Source: Gelidibacter maritimus (lineage in GTDB: Bacteria; Bacteroidota; Bacteroidia; Flavobacteriales; Flavobacteriaceae). Taken from it: a stretch of 64,000 nucleotides of DNA. A program made the position numbers and the translations under genes. Under the pieces are notes generated by a model that was not told where the DNA came from, ran no database searches, and saw nothing but the letters and a program-made list of their open reading frames with translations. Every line of letters starts with the position of its first letter. Within the stretch, counting starts at the first letter, position 1. The stretch spans positions 1 through 64,000 of the forward strand of contig NZ_JACGLT010000017.1 in assembly GCF_014062315.1 (NCBI RefSeq), given 5' to 3'. This document shows, piece after piece, positions 36,354 through 46,931 of this stretch.

Positions 36354-37556
36354 TTAATTAGCCGCTTCTGCTACTGTAAATCCAAATTTGGCAGCAATAG
36401 TTTCAGACATCGCATCCAATGTTTCCGGAGTAACCTCCCAAAAGCCTTGCCCTTCCATTAAGGTATCCATAAACGCTGTAACCTCATCATGACTGAAGTA
36501 TGGTTCGCTTGAATTCGGTTCTCTGGTAAACTGCAAGCTATTGATAAATCCATAGGCTTCAGATAAAGCGTGGAAGGCACTTGCCATATCTTCGGCAGCC
36601 ATTTTCGATTTTCCAGCTTGTAAATAATAAACCGCACGAACTGCAGGCACTTTTGAAATGTTCTCTCTAATGATGGCCACTTGCGCATCTCTTACCTCGT
36701 AGTTTTTTGCTACAATTGCCGCTCTACCCAATTTCAAGGCATCATAAACCGCCGAAGCTGTCCCCTCAAAATCAGGATCTAAATCGACTTGCTTTAAATA
36801 GGTATTCAAAAAACTATCAGCTCCTAAAACTGGAACTGAAGGCTCATCTTCATTCCCGTATAAATAGCCATAAGCCTCATCCCACTTGTGCTCCATAGTG
36901 GTATAAGATTTTCCCTCCTCTACAAGACCGGCGTCGTTGTTTTGAATATTTGAGGCCTCATCCAATACTGAGGTGCTTAAATAGTGGTTCAACATTTGGT
37001 CAGTCATCAAACCACCAATCAATGTTTTGGCAATAGCTTGATCCAATTCTAAACCTTTACCATTCACATATCTTACGGTTCCGCCACCAGCTTGTTGCAA
37101 TTGACCGGCCGTACCTGCAGTTGCAATAGTTTCCCAATTTGGAAAAACTGTAGTGGCTTGATCTTCAATCCAAGTATCCAGCAACCCTTTAATCTGATTG
37201 GAAACCGTAGTATTTGCAGAGAAATACTCTTTGGAAGCCGCCACTTTACTACGGATATTCTTTCCTGAAGCATTTAAATCGGCATCCGAAAAGTCATTAT
37301 CACCTTCAACGTGTGCAAACATACCGTGTAAATCAGCGGCAGATTTTGTATTGTCTTTTAAGGCTGAACGAAATTCCATAGCCATTTTGATTCTGGTGGT
37401 CTGACCATTAAAATTTACAGTTGATTCTCCATCTCGCATAAACTTGTAGGTTAATGGAGCTTCCACTTGTGGGTTTTCATTGAAATTGTCATCATCACTA
37501 GAGCATGATGTAAATAGCGCTGAAGTTATCGCTATTCCTAATAAAATTTTTCTCAT
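36354..37556 (-). CDS. DUF4856-family lipoprotein
   Basis: The 400-residue lipoprotein (lipobox LFTSC, Cys18, then SSDDDN) is mainly helical. APLTYKFMRDGESTVNFNGQ and the later MEHKWDEAYGYLYG, an imelysin-like helix, are typical of DUF4856. Both this and imelysin seem to be helical-bundle surface proteins, and the two families often sit together in Bacteroidota. It is the first gene of the operon and has a promoter plus a palindromic operator-like site upstream. A role in binding a ferric compound and passing it to the TonB receptor is inference. Confidence 0.83.
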   Translation of the reverse strand: MRKILLGIAITSALFTSCSSDDDNFNENPQVEAPLTYKFMRDGESTVNFNGQTTRIKMAMEFRSALKDNTKSAADLHGMFAHVEGDNDFSDADLNASGKNIRSKVAASKEYFSANTTVSNQIKGLLDTWIEDQATTVFPNWETIATAGTAGQLQQAGGGTVRYVNGKGLELDQAIAKTLIGGLMTDQMLNHYLSTSVLDEASNIQNNDAGLVEEGKSYTTMEHKWDEAYGYLYGNEDEPSVPVLGADSFLNTYLKQVDLDPDFEGTASAVYDALKLGRAAIVAKNYEVRDAQVAIIRENISKVPAVRAVYYLQAGKSKMAAEDMASAFHALSEAYGFINSLQFTREPNSSEPYFSHDEVTAFMDTLMEGQGFWEVTPETLDAMSETIAAKFGFTVAEAAN

Positions 37557-37598
37557 TCTTATTTAGTTTTAATAGAAATAATTGTTTTGATTTGACTA

Positions 37599-37630
37599 CA
37601 AAAGTAAGTTAGGATTTCAAAACCTCCAAA
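37599..37630 (-). promoter_or_regulatory. Bacteroidota-type promoter of the DUF4856-imelysin-carboxylase-TonB operon
   Basis: Read on the minus strand, TTTG (37630-37627) is followed after exactly 20 bases by TACTTTTG (37606-37599), matching the Bacteroidota -33/-7 consensus TTTG-N19~23-TAnnTTTG. The start codon lies 43 bp downstream. Confidence 0.6.
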
Positions 37631-37631
37631 G

Positions 37632-37656
37632 CTTATTTAGATTAATTTAAAATAAG
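37632..37656. promoter_or_regulatory. Fur-box-like palindrome
   Basis: CTTATTT (37632-37638) and AAATAAG (37650-37656) form perfect 7-bp arms around an 11-base AT-rich centre with partial further symmetry (attaat). It abuts the -33 element of the operon promoter. Size, AT content and gene function suggest a Fur-type iron regulator site; the protein is not in the window. Confidence 0.5.
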
Positions 37657-37723
37657 GAATTGCTTATCAAAGTCAAATATTGAGAATGAGCATCTTGCAA
37701 AAAATAATTGTTTTGAAAAGTAT

Positions 37724-38584
37724 TTAGTGGTAGGATGTGAAAATTTTGGTCGCTTCATTGTATGCGCTTTCAAAACTCAAGGCATCGAGGCTGTTACGTT
37801 GTTTTGTAGTAAAATAGGAAAGTAATTTTTCGGTGGGCATATTTCCTGTCAATTCATCTTTTGCCATAGGACATCCCCCAAAACCTTGAATAGCCCCATC
37901 AAATCGAACACAGCCCGCCTTAAACGCCGCATCCACTTTTTCGTGCCAAGATGATGGGGTCGTGTGGAGATGCGCACCAAATTCAATATGTGGATACTTT
38001 GGAATTAAGCTGGAGAACAAATAGTTTATATTCTCTGGATTGGACGTGCCCACCGTATCACTCAAAGAGAGAATTTTAACCCCCATAGCTGCCAATCGCT
38101 CAGTCCATTCGCCCACAATATCCACATTCCACGGGTCACCATACGGGTTACCAAATCCCATGGAGATATAAACAACCACCTCTTTATTGGTTTTATCTGA
38201 AATTTCAAGAATCTCATTTAAAGTCACCACAGATTCGGCAATTGTTTTGTGGGTATTACGCATTTGAAAATTTTCTGAAATTGAAAAAGGATAGCCCAAA
38301 TAGTCTATTTCAGCATGTTTAGACGCATCTTCTGCGCCTCGTGTGTTAGCAATAATAGCCAGCAGTTTACTCTTGGTTTTAGAAAGATCGAGTTTGGAAA
38401 GCACCTCAGCAGTATCCACCATCTGCGGAATAGCTTTAGGAGACACAAAGCTCCCAAAATCGATCGTGTCAAAGCCTACACGCAATAATGCCTGAATGTA
38501 CTGAACTTTTTTTTCAGTGGGAATAAACTCTTTAATGCCCTGCATGGCATCACGTGGACATTCGATGATCTTAACCTGTTGCAT
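37724..38584 (-). CDS. Hydroxymethylglutaryl-CoA lyase
   Basis: The 286-residue TIM-barrel enzyme carries the HMG-CoA lyase motifs. ECPRDAMQGIKEFIPTEKK opens the barrel, with Arg11 and the metal ligand Asp12; the family norm is E-V-G/S-P-R-D. SLSDTVG (174-179) is the conserved DxxG loop and GAHLHT (203-208) supplies the metal-binding His pair. IQGFGGCPMAKD (232-243) holds the catalytic Cys238. It splits HMG-CoA into acetoacetate and acetyl-CoA in leucine catabolism. No other leucine-degradation gene is adjacent, although a leucine dehydrogenase lies at 49-50 kb. Confidence 0.9.
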   Translation of the reverse strand: MQQVKIIECPRDAMQGIKEFIPTEKKVQYIQALLRVGFDTIDFGSFVSPKAIPQMVDTAEVLSKLDLSKTKSKLLAIIANTRGAEDASKHAEIDYLGYPFSISENFQMRNTHKTIAESVVTLNEILEISDKTNKEVVVYISMGFGNPYGDPWNVDIVGEWTERLAAMGVKILSLSDTVGTSNPENINYLFSSLIPKYPHIEFGAHLHTTPSSWHEKVDAAFKAGCVRFDGAIQGFGGCPMAKDELTGNMPTEKLLSYFTTKQRNSLDALSFESAYNEATKIFTSYH

Positions 38585-38716
38585 GCATCAAAGATATGAA
38601 TTCCTAATCATGCAGAAATCTTTCCATTCAAAAAAAAGAAGGTTCAAAAATTTGTGACTTTAATCCAACGGAAAAATAGGTGTTTTTCCGAAATTCCATT
38701 TTAAAAGTTTGCACTA

Positions 38717-39430
38717 TTACTTGCATTTGGCCATGACTTTTTTGGCAAGTTCTTTGGCCAGTTGCTTATTCTCATTTGGGTCATTACTGATTTTTGTAAG
38801 GATTGTAAAATTGGCCCTTCCGGCAAGCACCACCAATTCACCGCCCCATCGCTCACTCCACTTGTACCAGGCACTTGACCCTAAATCATCAACGGCCTCC
38901 CATGAGGATTTAGCCCTTACTTTCATTAAATCTTTACCTGCTTCCTTTATTTCATCCTTTGCCTTTTCAAGATTACTCTCAATTTGCGCCAATTCCTCAT
39001 CCGATAGCTTTTTATAGCCCATATCAAAAGTTCCGACAATGGATTTCAAGTCTGTTTTATCAGAATGAAAAGAAAGGTTTTTTATGCCTATCGTATTTTG
39101 GTCTGGGACATCCATTTTCATATTGCTCACCTCCATCGTAAAAGTAGGCCGATCACTATCCCATCTATAAATATGTTCGCCATAGCTGCCTGAACGTAAA
39201 TTCACTTTGGCATTTTCTTCTATCGGAAAGACTGTGGCCATCTCTTCCTTTGTCAGTAGCGTTTCGTAATTGTCATTATAGTCTTTTAAACAATCATAAG
39301 ATTTACCATCACTTTTGTTGGCCACCGTCTCCGAATTATTATCAGATTTGGTTTCTGAAGATTGTTTCTTTTCATTGTTGCATGAGATAAGCACAAAAAA
39401 TAATCCTGTAAGAAATGCTATTTTTTTCAT
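38717..39430 (-). CDS. Lipoprotein, unknown function
   Basis: From ATG 39430 the 237-residue protein has a lipoprotein signal (FFVLISC, Cys17), then a low-complexity Ser/Asn/Glu linker to about residue 45. A compact domain follows with one conserved-looking Cys (YDCLKDYNDNYETLLTKEEM). A long charged coil (LSDEELAQIESNLEKAKDEIKEAGKDL) precedes a last strand segment and the C-terminal AKCK. A disulfide between the early and final Cys is possible. No family is recognised. An in-frame start 69 bp upstream would precede the signal and is rejected. Confidence 0.65.
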   Translation of the reverse strand: MKKIAFLTGLFFVLISCNNEKKQSSETKSDNNSETVANKSDGKSYDCLKDYNDNYETLLTKEEMATVFPIEENAKVNLRSGSYGEHIYRWDSDRPTFTMEVSNMKMDVPDQNTIGIKNLSFHSDKTDLKSIVGTFDMGYKKLSDEELAQIESNLEKAKDEIKEAGKDLMKVRAKSSWEAVDDLGSSAWYKWSERWGGELVVLAGRANFTILTKISNDPNENKQLAKELAKKVMAKCK

Positions 39431-39535
39431 AATAAACTCATTTTGGTTAACTGATAAATTACAGGTATTACTGTAACTTACATCGTTCAAAACGAGCAAT
39501 TCATCTATGGATCAGCTCATTAGTGTATTTTATTT

Positions 39536-39560
39536 CCACCAGTGGATTTTCATCCCTCAA
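39536..39560 (-). repeat. Diverged copy of the dispersed repeat
   Basis: On the minus strand it reads gagggatgaaaatccactgg, which aligns with the repeat at 4958-4982 and 16619-16643 with several substitutions; the cactggtgg half is best kept. It sits in the gap between the lipoprotein gene and the LysE gene. Confidence 0.4.
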
Positions 39561-39677
39561 GACATGTCACCATTAAAAAGACATTTCCCTAATAATACCT
39601 CCTGGGCTTATCCGCCCCCGGCTTTAGGTTTCCGAGGGCCTTAACTTGGATAAGGATCATCCCAACCGATATCATAT

Positions 39678-40292
39678 TTACGCTGCAATTATGTAGAGTG
39701 CAATACCAACAAAAACAATAATCTGGAGCCATTTTAAGAACGTACCGACTCCTTTTCTTTTAAGTATAAATTGAGAAATACGCCCTGCCAATAATGCAAT
39801 ACTACTAAAAACAACAAAGGAAACGAGCATAAAAGTTATTCCCAAAATGTAAAATTGTACTACTGTGTTTTCTGTTTTATTCCAAAGAAAACCTGGAAAA
39901 AATGCCAAAAAGAAAATCATGACTTTTGGGTTAACCAAGTTCATGATAACGCCGGTTTTAAAAAGCTGTAAATAAGATTTTTGAGGGGCATCTTCAGACC
40001 ATGAAATTTGATCATTACTTTTATATACGGTAAAGGCCAAGTAAAGTAAATAGCAAGCTCCCAAAACTTTGATCGCATAGAAGAGCTCGTCTGAAGCTGT
40101 GATGATAGCTGAAATACCAAATGCTAAGAGTGTAGTGTGCACAATACAGCCACTTATAAGTCCCGCTGTGGTAGCGATTCCGCTTTTAGTGCCATTGACC
40201 AAAGATTGGGTCAGTACATAAATATTATCCGGACCTGGTGAAATAGCCAAGGCGAGCGTAGCTATTGAAAAAGAGATAAGTGTTTCTATCAT
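39678..40292 (-). CDS. LysE/RhtB-family amino acid exporter
   Basis: The 204-residue protein has five to six membrane helices. The LysE signature is at the N-terminus: ALAISPGPDNIYVLTQSLVNGTKSGIATTAG (about 16-45). NLVNPKVMIFFLAFFPGF follows in the middle. These proteins export amino acids such as lysine, threonine or homoserine lactones; the substrate is unknown. The gene is monocistronic, with pyrD next upstream on the same strand after a 105-bp gap. Confidence 0.92.
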   Translation of the reverse strand: MIETLISFSIATLALAISPGPDNIYVLTQSLVNGTKSGIATTAGLISGCIVHTTLLAFGISAIITASDELFYAIKVLGACYLLYLAFTVYKSNDQISWSEDAPQKSYLQLFKTGVIMNLVNPKVMIFFLAFFPGFLWNKTENTVVQFYILGITFMLVSFVVFSSIALLAGRISQFILKRKGVGTFLKWLQIIVFVGIALYIIAA

Positions 40293-40397
40293 AGAAGAAG
40301 ATCTAAAACCGTTGCGCTATTAGACGGGAGATTTACGATTCACATTAAAGGAATACGGATAATGATTACTTTTCATTTTAAAAGATTACCGTCTATC

Positions 40398-41438
40398 TTA
40401 AGCCTGTTGTTGTTTTGCTATAATGGCTTTATTGATATCCTTTATTAATTGAGGACCTTCATAAATAAAGCCTGTATAGAGTTGGATCAAATCTGCACCG
40501 GCATCCAATTTTTCCAACGCATCTTCAGCAGAATGGATCCCACCGACACCGATTATCGGAAATGCTTTTTTACTGTTTTCAGCTAAAAACCTAATAACTT
40601 CTGTGGATCGCTGCGTTAATGGCTGACCACTTAAACCACCCATTTCATCTTTGTTACTGCTTTTTAATCCATCTCGAGAAATGGTCGTATTGGTAGCGAT
40701 AACGCCATCTATATTAGTATCTGCAACAATATCAATAATGTCCAGAAGTTGCTCATTGGTCAAATCGGGCGCAATTTTTAAAAGGATCGGTTTTCGTTGC
40801 TCTTTAGTTTTATTTTTATTTTGAAGGGTTTGCAATAAATCAGTCAATGGTTTTTTTTCTTGTAATGCCCTTAGATTTGGAGTGTTTGGAGAACTCACAT
40901 TGACGACAAAATAATCCACATAGTCAAAAAGCGCTTCAAAACAAAAAATGTAGTCGTTCACGGCATCTTCATTAGGGGTAATTTTGTTCTTACCTATATT
41001 TCCTCCAATTAAAACGTGTTTTTTTCCTGCTATAGGGTTTGCCTTTAGTCGCTCAACAGCTTCTTTAACACCACCGTTATTAAACCCCATCCGATTGATG
41101 ATTGCAGCATCTTCTTTTAAACGAAATAAGCGTGGCTGTTCATTGCCAGCCTGTGCCTTTGGTGTGACCGTTCCAATTTCGATAAAGCCAAAACCTAAAT
41201 TAGAAAGCTCTTTATAAAGCATGGCATTTTTATCAAAACCAGCCGCCAAACCAATAGGATTTGGAAATTTTAATCCGAATAGCTCACGCTCAAGTACCTT
41301 ATTACGAACTTGATATGTGCTTCTGAAAAGGCCAGCAAATCCTAAATCATGCGTAAATCTTATAAGTTTGAAGGTGAAATGATGCACAGCTTCGGGATCG
41401 AACAAAAAGAGAATAGGACGAAGTAATAGTTTATACAT
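40398..41438 (-). CDS. pyrD: Quinone-dependent dihydroorotate dehydrogenase
   Basis: From ATG 41438 the enzyme has 346 residues. It has the class 2 N-terminal membrane-associating helix ([21 protein letters not shown]), then a FMN barrel. [15 protein letters not shown] binds [12 protein letters not shown] is conserved, and [11 protein letters not shown] holds the catalytic base Ser expected for class 2. [28 protein letters not shown] binds the FMN phosphate. It oxidises dihydroorotate and passes electrons to the quinone pool, here menaquinone, in pyrimidine synthesis. The longer frame from a TTG at 41447 is not favoured. Confidence 0.96.
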   Translation of the reverse strand: MYKLLLRPILFLFDPEAVHHFTFKLIRFTHDLGFAGLFRSTYQVRNKVLERELFGLKFPNPIGLAAGFDKNAMLYKELSNLGFGFIEIGTVTPKAQAGNEQPRLFRLKEDAAIINRMGFNNGGVKEAVERLKANPIAGKKHVLIGGNIGKNKITPNEDAVNDYIFCFEALFDYVDYFVVNVSSPNTPNLRALQEKKPLTDLLQTLQNKNKTKEQRKPILLKIAPDLTNEQLLDIIDIVADTNIDGVIATNTTISRDGLKSSNKDEMGGLSGQPLTQRSTEVIRFLAENSKKAFPIIGVGGIHSAEDALEKLDAGADLIQLYTGFIYEGPQLIKDINKAIIAKQQQA

Positions 41439-41450
41439 AGATGTCAAAAT

Positions 41451-41482
41451 AAAAAACTACCCAAATATAGGGTAGTTTTTTT
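41451..41482 (-). terminator. Terminator of the TonB receptor gene
   Basis: AAAAAACTACCC (41451-41462) pairs with GGGTAGTTTTTT (41470-41481) around a 7-base loop. On the minus strand it lies directly after the receptor stop at 41503 and just before pyrD. Confidence 0.8.
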
Positions 41483-41502
41483 ATTGAATTAATTAAATTA
41501 TA

Positions 41503-44394
41503 TTATTTAAGCGTAAAGCTTAATCTTGCAAATAAAAATCGCCCTGCAACACCAAATTGTTGCGCACTTCTTGACCAATCAAATCGTCCAGTACTACGGT
41601 TGTTTCCTGATTGTGTGGCGCCATTGGCATCGGTCCAAGTAATAGATTCCTTAGCAAGATCTGGATAGATGTCCAATAAGTTATTCGCACCAACCGTTAA
41701 CAAGAAACTATCTGACACATGATACCCTACCGAAAGGTCGGTCACCACTTTTGAACTGAACACTTGCTGTAAATTGACATTTGATGTCGCTTCAGTCACT
41801 TCTCCAAAATAAACATTTCGCAAGAAAAAATGAAAATTACCAGCGCTCAAAGTATTGGATAAGTTGATTTTTGTTCTTGGCACCGCTTCTTCAAGATAAA
41901 CTCGGCTATTTTCTTGAAAGTACGTATCCACCAATCCTGCATCTTCAAGGACTCGCGAGGCTTTAATTGGTCCTACTTTTTTGGTTTTCGAAAAAGTGGC
42001 AGCCAAATCATTTTTCAATACCATATTGGTCCCAATATTTGTATTATGGGTAATTACCAAGTCGAGGCCTTTAGATTCTGTGTCAATCGCATTGGCAAAA
42101 AACGCAGCGGCAGTAGCATTGGCTTGGTATAATAACCGATCCAACTCACTATCTGTTCCCGGACCTTTAAATTGACCAGTGTAAACTACACGATCATCGA
42201 TACCAACAAAATATCCATCAAGCGTAATATTCATATTGGCATCAGGAATTTTTACCGTCACTCCTAAACTCACACTTCTGGATTTTTCCTCTTTAAGCTG
42301 AGGAATGCCCAACAGTTGAGCAGCTCGGCTGTCGTTCGTAAAAGTTCCAACTTCCTGAGCCACACCAAAAGCATCAAATACAGTAGACGTCGAGTTAAAA
42401 TACATTTGATGTAAAGAGGGCGCTCTAAATCCTGTATTTCCGGTCAATCTCAGATTTAGGTTTTCATTTACCTTCACTAATGAGGCTAATTTGAAATTAA
42501 TTGTCGATCCAAAATCAGAATAATCTTCAAAACGTGAGGCAAAACTCAGCAAAAATGAATCTGTAATATCTGCTTCTAAATCAATATATCCTGCAATACT
42601 ATTACGATCTCGGTTGAGCTCATTGTTCGGATTAAATCCAGGAAATACTTGTGCACCACCAGGTCTTTCACTTCCAAAAAAGTCTTGCGCAGGGTTTTGA
42701 TCTACCGAAACAATCAAATCACCCTTAGGCGTATATCGTGAATAAGAAGATTCTTGGCCAGCAAATATTTCGTAATTTTCAATGCGGTATTCTCCTCCAA
42801 ATGCGACGTTAAGACCCGCAAAGATGTCGTCATAAAAATTATTGATATCGAGGTTGACCGTGTTTTGTGCAAAACTAAATCCTCCGGCGTCAAAGCTAGT
42901 TGGCGATGCATTCTGCATAGATGTATTGGACGTGTTCCCAATAATATATTCAAACCTATTCTTACCATAGGTATTACTGAAATCAACATCCCATTCGCCT
43001 ATTTTACCTTTAATGCCAACCGCCAAGGATTGGTCTGATATTTTCGAATTGATTTCCGGTAAGAATCCATTGATATACATCGGCGTATAGGTTCTGCTTT
43101 CCCGTGGCAACCGGAAGAAACCTCCTGAGCTTCCTTTACGGGAACTTAAGCCTCCAAAGGCGTAAACCTCAGAACCCTGATCATCTATAGGCAGGGCCAT
43201 ATTAGTGAAGAACCGGCCACCTCTTACTTCCGATTGTCCGACACGCATGTTAAAATCTGATCGACTTAGATTTCTGCTGGCTAATTCAGCTTCGGTATTA
43301 TCGCCGCTAAGTATGGCCTGCAAATCGGCTTTTGTTGCATTGGGATCTAGATTGAAACCTGCCTGATTTCCGTAATTAATAACATCACTAACATCATCAT
43401 CCAATAGTTTTGCAATGTCATAGCCGTCGTTAGATGCTACACGTTCAATAGTATTGTATCTATTAAAAATATTGCCTTCCCATTCTTTCATGCGGTTGTA
43501 GGAATCTCTATAATCAAAATCTCCTGTAAAATTGATATAACCTCCGTTATCTCCGAGTTTTATCCCATAGTTTGCATTGATGTTAGTGGTAGCACCATCA
43601 ACACCACCCGTTTGTTCGTTGGCGTTTTTGCTAAAATTAGCTCCAGTGGTTACATTTATCTTAAGCTCATCCGTAGCATTCTCCAGAACAATATTTATGA
43701 CACCTGCAATGGCATCACTACCATATTGAGCAGAAGCGCCGTCTCGCAACACTTCAATCCGTTTGATAGATGCTGTTGGAATAGCGTTTAAATCTGTACC
43801 TACACTACCTTTACCGAAACTCCCATTAACGTTGACAAGCGACGAAGTATGGCGTCTTTTACCATTGATGAGCACCAATACTTGATCTGGTCCAAGACCT
43901 CTTAGGGAGGCAGGGTCAATATGGTCTGTACCATCAGCAATGGTTTGGGTGTTTGCGTTAAATGAGGGGGCAACAAAATTCAAAATCTGATTAAGATTGA
44001 CCTGTGGATTACTCGTGGTAAGTTCCGTAACGTCAATTACATCAACCGGTGATAAGGAATTAAGAGCGGTTCTGGAAGGATTCCTACTTCCAATTAAGGT
44101 GATTTCTCTCAAGGACACACCCGGTTCCATCATCAAATTGAGTGTGGTACCCTCAACCGTTTTTTCAACAGTATTGTATCCCACATAAGAAAAAATCAAG
44201 ATTTCACCGATAGCTGCTTTTATTACATAATTACCATTAAAATCGGTAATTGTACCTTCAGAAGAACCTTTGATTATCACTGTCACACCTGCTAAAGGCT
44301 CATTGTTTTCATCGTTAACTTTTCCCGAAACATTCTGTCCAAAAATAGAATATGACAAGAGCGCTAAAAAAATTAGAATGTAGTTCTGTTTCAT
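41503..44394 (-). CDS. TonB-dependent outer-membrane receptor
   Basis: The 963-residue receptor has a signal peptide (ending SIFGQ), a carboxypeptidase-like regulatory domain at about 23-100 ([19 protein letters not shown], typical of Bacteroidota), and a plug with [19 protein letters not shown] and [21 protein letters not shown] large barrel follows, ending in [11 protein letters not shown]. There is no SusD-like partner nearby, so it is not a typical SusC glycan importer. Substrate could be a metal chelate, peptide or cofactor. It is monocistronic and has its own terminator. Confidence 0.9.
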   Translation of the reverse strand: MKQNYILIFLALLSYSIFGQNVSGKVNDENNEPLAGVTVIIKGSSEGTITDFNGNYVIKAAIGEILIFSYVGYNTVEKTVEGTTLNLMMEPGVSLREITLIGSRNPSRTALNSLSPVDVIDVTELTTSNPQVNLNQILNFVAPSFNANTQTIADGTDHIDPASLRGLGPDQVLVLINGKRRHTSSLVNVNGSFGKGSVGTDLNAIPTASIKRIEVLRDGASAQYGSDAIAGVINIVLENATDELKINVTTGANFSKNANEQTGGVDGATTNINANYGIKLGDNGGYINFTGDFDYRDSYNRMKEWEGNIFNRYNTIERVASNDGYDIAKLLDDDVSDVINYGNQAGFNLDPNATKADLQAILSGDNTEAELASRNLSRSDFNMRVGQSEVRGGRFFTNMALPIDDQGSEVYAFGGLSSRKGSSGGFFRLPRESRTYTPMYINGFLPEINSKISDQSLAVGIKGKIGEWDVDFSNTYGKNRFEYIIGNTSNTSMQNASPTSFDAGGFSFAQNTVNLDINNFYDDIFAGLNVAFGGEYRIENYEIFAGQESSYSRYTPKGDLIVSVDQNPAQDFFGSERPGGAQVFPGFNPNNELNRDRNSIAGYIDLEADITDSFLLSFASRFEDYSDFGSTINFKLASLVKVNENLNLRLTGNTGFRAPSLHQMYFNSTSTVFDAFGVAQEVGTFTNDSRAAQLLGIPQLKEEKSRSVSLGVTVKIPDANMNITLDGYFVGIDDRVVYTGQFKGPGTDSELDRLLYQANATAAAFFANAIDTESKGLDLVITHNTNIGTNMVLKNDLAATFSKTKKVGPIKASRVLEDAGLVDTYFQENSRVYLEEAVPRTKINLSNTLSAGNFHFFLRNVYFGEVTEATSNVNLQQVFSSKVVTDLSVGYHVSDSFLLTVGANNLLDIYPDLAKESITWTDANGATQSGNNRSTGRFDWSRSAQQFGVAGRFLFARLSFTLK

Positions 44395-44740
44395 AATGAG
44401 TGGTTTTAAGAATTAATTAATATTTTGTGATCAAACTATAATGGGCCCATAGGCCAAAATTATATATTGTTGAAGAACAGCTTGTCGCGAACCAATTATT
44501 TGATAAGCATACGAATACATGTAGGTTAAAAGTATCGATTATTTCTATGGATAGCTAAAAAGAACGCGGTTTTTACACCACAATTCCCAAATATCAAATT
44601 ATACATTCAATAATAATCAATCTGGTAATATATTGAAGATTTAAATGAAAATCCTAATCTCAACCGACATCAAAAATTACATTTAAGTCTATTGTTGTTA
44701 TTGTTAATATGCCGTATTTTGCATAATTAAATTAAAAGTT
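44395..44740. other. 346-bp divergent intergenic region
   Basis: This separates the TonB receptor gene from pepT and must carry both promoters. A tATTTTGcat stretch at about 44713-44722 may belong to the pepT promoter. No gene, large repeat or Fur-like palindrome like that at 37632 is seen. Confidence 0.4.
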
Positions 44741-45979
44741 ATGATTGAGAAACAACACATCATTGATAGATTTATTAGTTATATCACCATTGATACTGAG
44801 TCAGACCCAAATTCAGACACCACTCCAAGCACTGAGAAACAGTGGGATTTGGCACATGCACTCGTCAAGGAACTAACCGACATTGGTATGAAGGAGGTTT
44901 CCATCGACCAAAATGCTTATGTCATGGCAACGTTGCCCAGGAATGTTGACCATGAAGTTCCGGTGATTGGTTTTGTGGCTCATTTTGACACCTCTCCTGA
45001 TTTTACTGGGGCGAATATTAAGCCTCAGATTATTAATAATTATGATGGTAAGGACATTGTTTTAAATGCAGAAGAAAATATTATTTTATCGCCAGATCTA
45101 TTTGATGATTTGTTGCAATATAAAGGGCAAACGTTGATTACCACAGACGGTACCACGTTATTGGGAGCGGACGATAAAGCCGGCATTACGGAAATTGTTT
45201 CTGCCATGGAATACTTGATACAACACCCTGAAATCAAACATGGTAAAATACGTGTTGGTTTTACCCCAGACGAAGAAATTGGTCGCGGGGCCCATAAATT
45301 TGACGTTGAGAAATTTGGTGCCGAATGGGCCTATACGATGGATGGTAGCCAAATTGGCGAATTGGAATATGAAAATTTCAATGCAGCCAGCGCTACAGTA
45401 AAAGTTAAAGGTAAAATTGTGCATCCAGGATATGCCAAAGGGAAAATGATCAACTCCATGTATATCGCTACGGAGTTCATTAACTCCTTACCAATGCTTG
45501 AAACTCCAGAACATACTGAGGATTATCAAGGTTTTTTCCATCTGGCGAGTATTGAAGGCGCTGTGGAAGAAACGATTTTGAAATATATTATAAGAGACCA
45601 TAATATGGCAAAGTTTGAAGCTCGGAAAGAAGCGATGCTGCAAATGACCTTCGATTTGAACACGCAATACGAAAGGGAAGTCGTATCAATTGACATCAAA
45701 GACCAATATTTCAATATGAAAGAGAAAATTGAACCGGTCATGCATATTGTGGATATTGCAGAAGAAGCCATGAAAACACTTAATATTAAACCTATTATAA
45801 AACCGATAAGAGGTGGTACGGATGGTTCTCAATTAAGTTATATGGGATTGCCATGTCCTAATATTTTTGCGGGGGGCCACAATTTCCACGGCCGTTATGA
45901 ATATGTTCCTGTTGAAAGTATGATCAAAGCGACCCAAGTTATTTGTAAGATTGCGGAGTTAGTGGCTTTGAAAAAGTAG
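44741..45979 (+). CDS. pepT: Peptidase T (aminotripeptidase)
   Basis: The 412-residue M20B enzyme is full length. [13 protein letters not shown] supplies the first zinc His and Asp, [13 protein letters not shown] the bridging Asp, [15 protein letters not shown] the catalytic and metal Glu pair, and [14 protein letters not shown] a further Asp. [33 protein letters not shown] completes the site near the C-terminus. The dimerisation lid lies between, around 205-310. It removes the N-terminal residue from tripeptides in the cytoplasm. It is monocistronic. Confidence 0.96.
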   Translation: MIEKQHIIDRFISYITIDTESDPNSDTTPSTEKQWDLAHALVKELTDIGMKEVSIDQNAYVMATLPRNVDHEVPVIGFVAHFDTSPDFTGANIKPQIINNYDGKDIVLNAEENIILSPDLFDDLLQYKGQTLITTDGTTLLGADDKAGITEIVSAMEYLIQHPEIKHGKIRVGFTPDEEIGRGAHKFDVEKFGAEWAYTMDGSQIGELEYENFNAASATVKVKGKIVHPGYAKGKMINSMYIATEFINSLPMLETPEHTEDYQGFFHLASIEGAVEETILKYIIRDHNMAKFEARKEAMLQMTFDLNTQYEREVVSIDIKDQYFNMKEKIEPVMHIVDIAEEAMKTLNIKPIIKPIRGGTDGSQLSYMGLPCPNIFAGGHNFHGRYEYVPVESMIKATQVICKIAELVALKK

Positions 45980-46066
45980 ACTACTTTTTTTATTTATCGC
46001 TGGCCATTAGTATAGACCGGGATTAAGAAATTAACAACAAATAGCATTTTTTAAGTAAAAAGAAGT

Positions 46067-46663
46067 ATGCAAAAAGTAAATTCCATTGAGGAGTACCTCG
46101 AAGTCAATTCACATTTTGCTGAAGCATTGGGTATTTTAAGACAAATAATCAATGCTACAGAGCTGGTTGAAACCTTGAAATGGAACGCCCCAGTTTACAC
46201 CTTAAACGGTAAAAACGTTTTGGGATTGGGTGCCTTTAAAAATCATTTCAGTATTTGGTTTTTTAATGGGGTCTTCCTGAAAGATGACAGAAATATTTTG
46301 GTGAGTGCTAATGAAAAGACCAAGGCATTGCGTCAAATGCGATTTAAATCAATTGATGATATTAACAGACCGACAGTCTTGGCCTATGTAAAAGAGGCGA
46401 TAGAAAATCAAAAGCTTGGAAAGGGATTACAAGTTAGCCGCAAAGGAAAAATGGTGAGTGTTCCTACAGTTTTAAATGAAGCGTTTACCACCAATCCATC
46501 GTTTGAATTTAGTTTCCGACAACTCACCTTAGGAAGACAAAGGGAATACGTAGAGTATATTGAAACTGCAAAACGCCAGACCACAAAAATTTCCAGGTTG
46601 GACAAGATCAAACCTATGATTTTGAAAGGAATCGGACTTCATGATGAATATAGAAAACCGTAG
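46067..46663 (+). CDS. YdeI/OmdA-like protein with DUF1801 domain
   Basis: The 198-residue soluble protein has an N-terminal DUF1801 part (ALGILRQIINATELVETLKWNAPVYTLNGKNVLGLGAFKNHFSIWFF) and a C-terminal YdeI-type region (FEFSFRQLTLGRQREYVEYIETAKRQTTKISRLDKIKPMIL). The first resembles small iron-chaperone/phosphate-binding-like folds, and the second is common in bacterial YdeI proteins. No enzyme activity is established to my knowledge. It is monocistronic. Confidence 0.8.
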   Translation: MQKVNSIEEYLEVNSHFAEALGILRQIINATELVETLKWNAPVYTLNGKNVLGLGAFKNHFSIWFFNGVFLKDDRNILVSANEKTKALRQMRFKSIDDINRPTVLAYVKEAIENQKLGKGLQVSRKGKMVSVPTVLNEAFTTNPSFEFSFRQLTLGRQREYVEYIETAKRQTTKISRLDKIKPMILKGIGLHDEYRKP

Positions 46664-46729
46664 CCAAATTAATGTTTTAAAATAACAAATTCACTCAGAA
46701 TCATACGTTAACATTGTTCATTCATACCA

Positions 46730-46900
46730 CTAAAAAAGATATTTTTCTTCATATTCAATCTCATACAAACTTAATAGATCCACATATTCTTGCTTAAATG
46801 ATTGTTTTTTATGATGTTCAGGTTGCCTTAGGATATATTTTATCACCGTATCTAATTGCGATTTCGAATAGGTAAATGCACCATCACCGAAATTGGCATT
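46730..46900 (-). pseudogene. 3' remnant of an IS200-like/RAYT transposase
   Basis: On the minus strand, from 46900 to TAG 46732-46730, 56 codons read as the C-terminus of REP-associated/IS200-like transposases. FGDGAFTYSKSQLDTVIKYI is followed by QPEHHKKQSFKQEYVDLL and LYEIEYEEKYLF. The YSKSQ...VIKYI...Q..HHKK...EY pattern is the family C-terminal signature. The catalytic HUH and Tyr parts upstream are gone, and the frame is broken beyond 46900. It lies next to three hairpin-bearing repeats (46932-47006), as expected for a RAYT and its REP elements. Confidence 0.75.
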
Positions 46901-46931
46901 CTTAATAACAAAATAATCATTCTTTCTTTAC

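Noticed and set aside
44441-44450. 10-bp palindrome atgggcccat upstream of the TonB receptor
   Set aside because: Too short and not extended by flanking symmetry to be called an operator.
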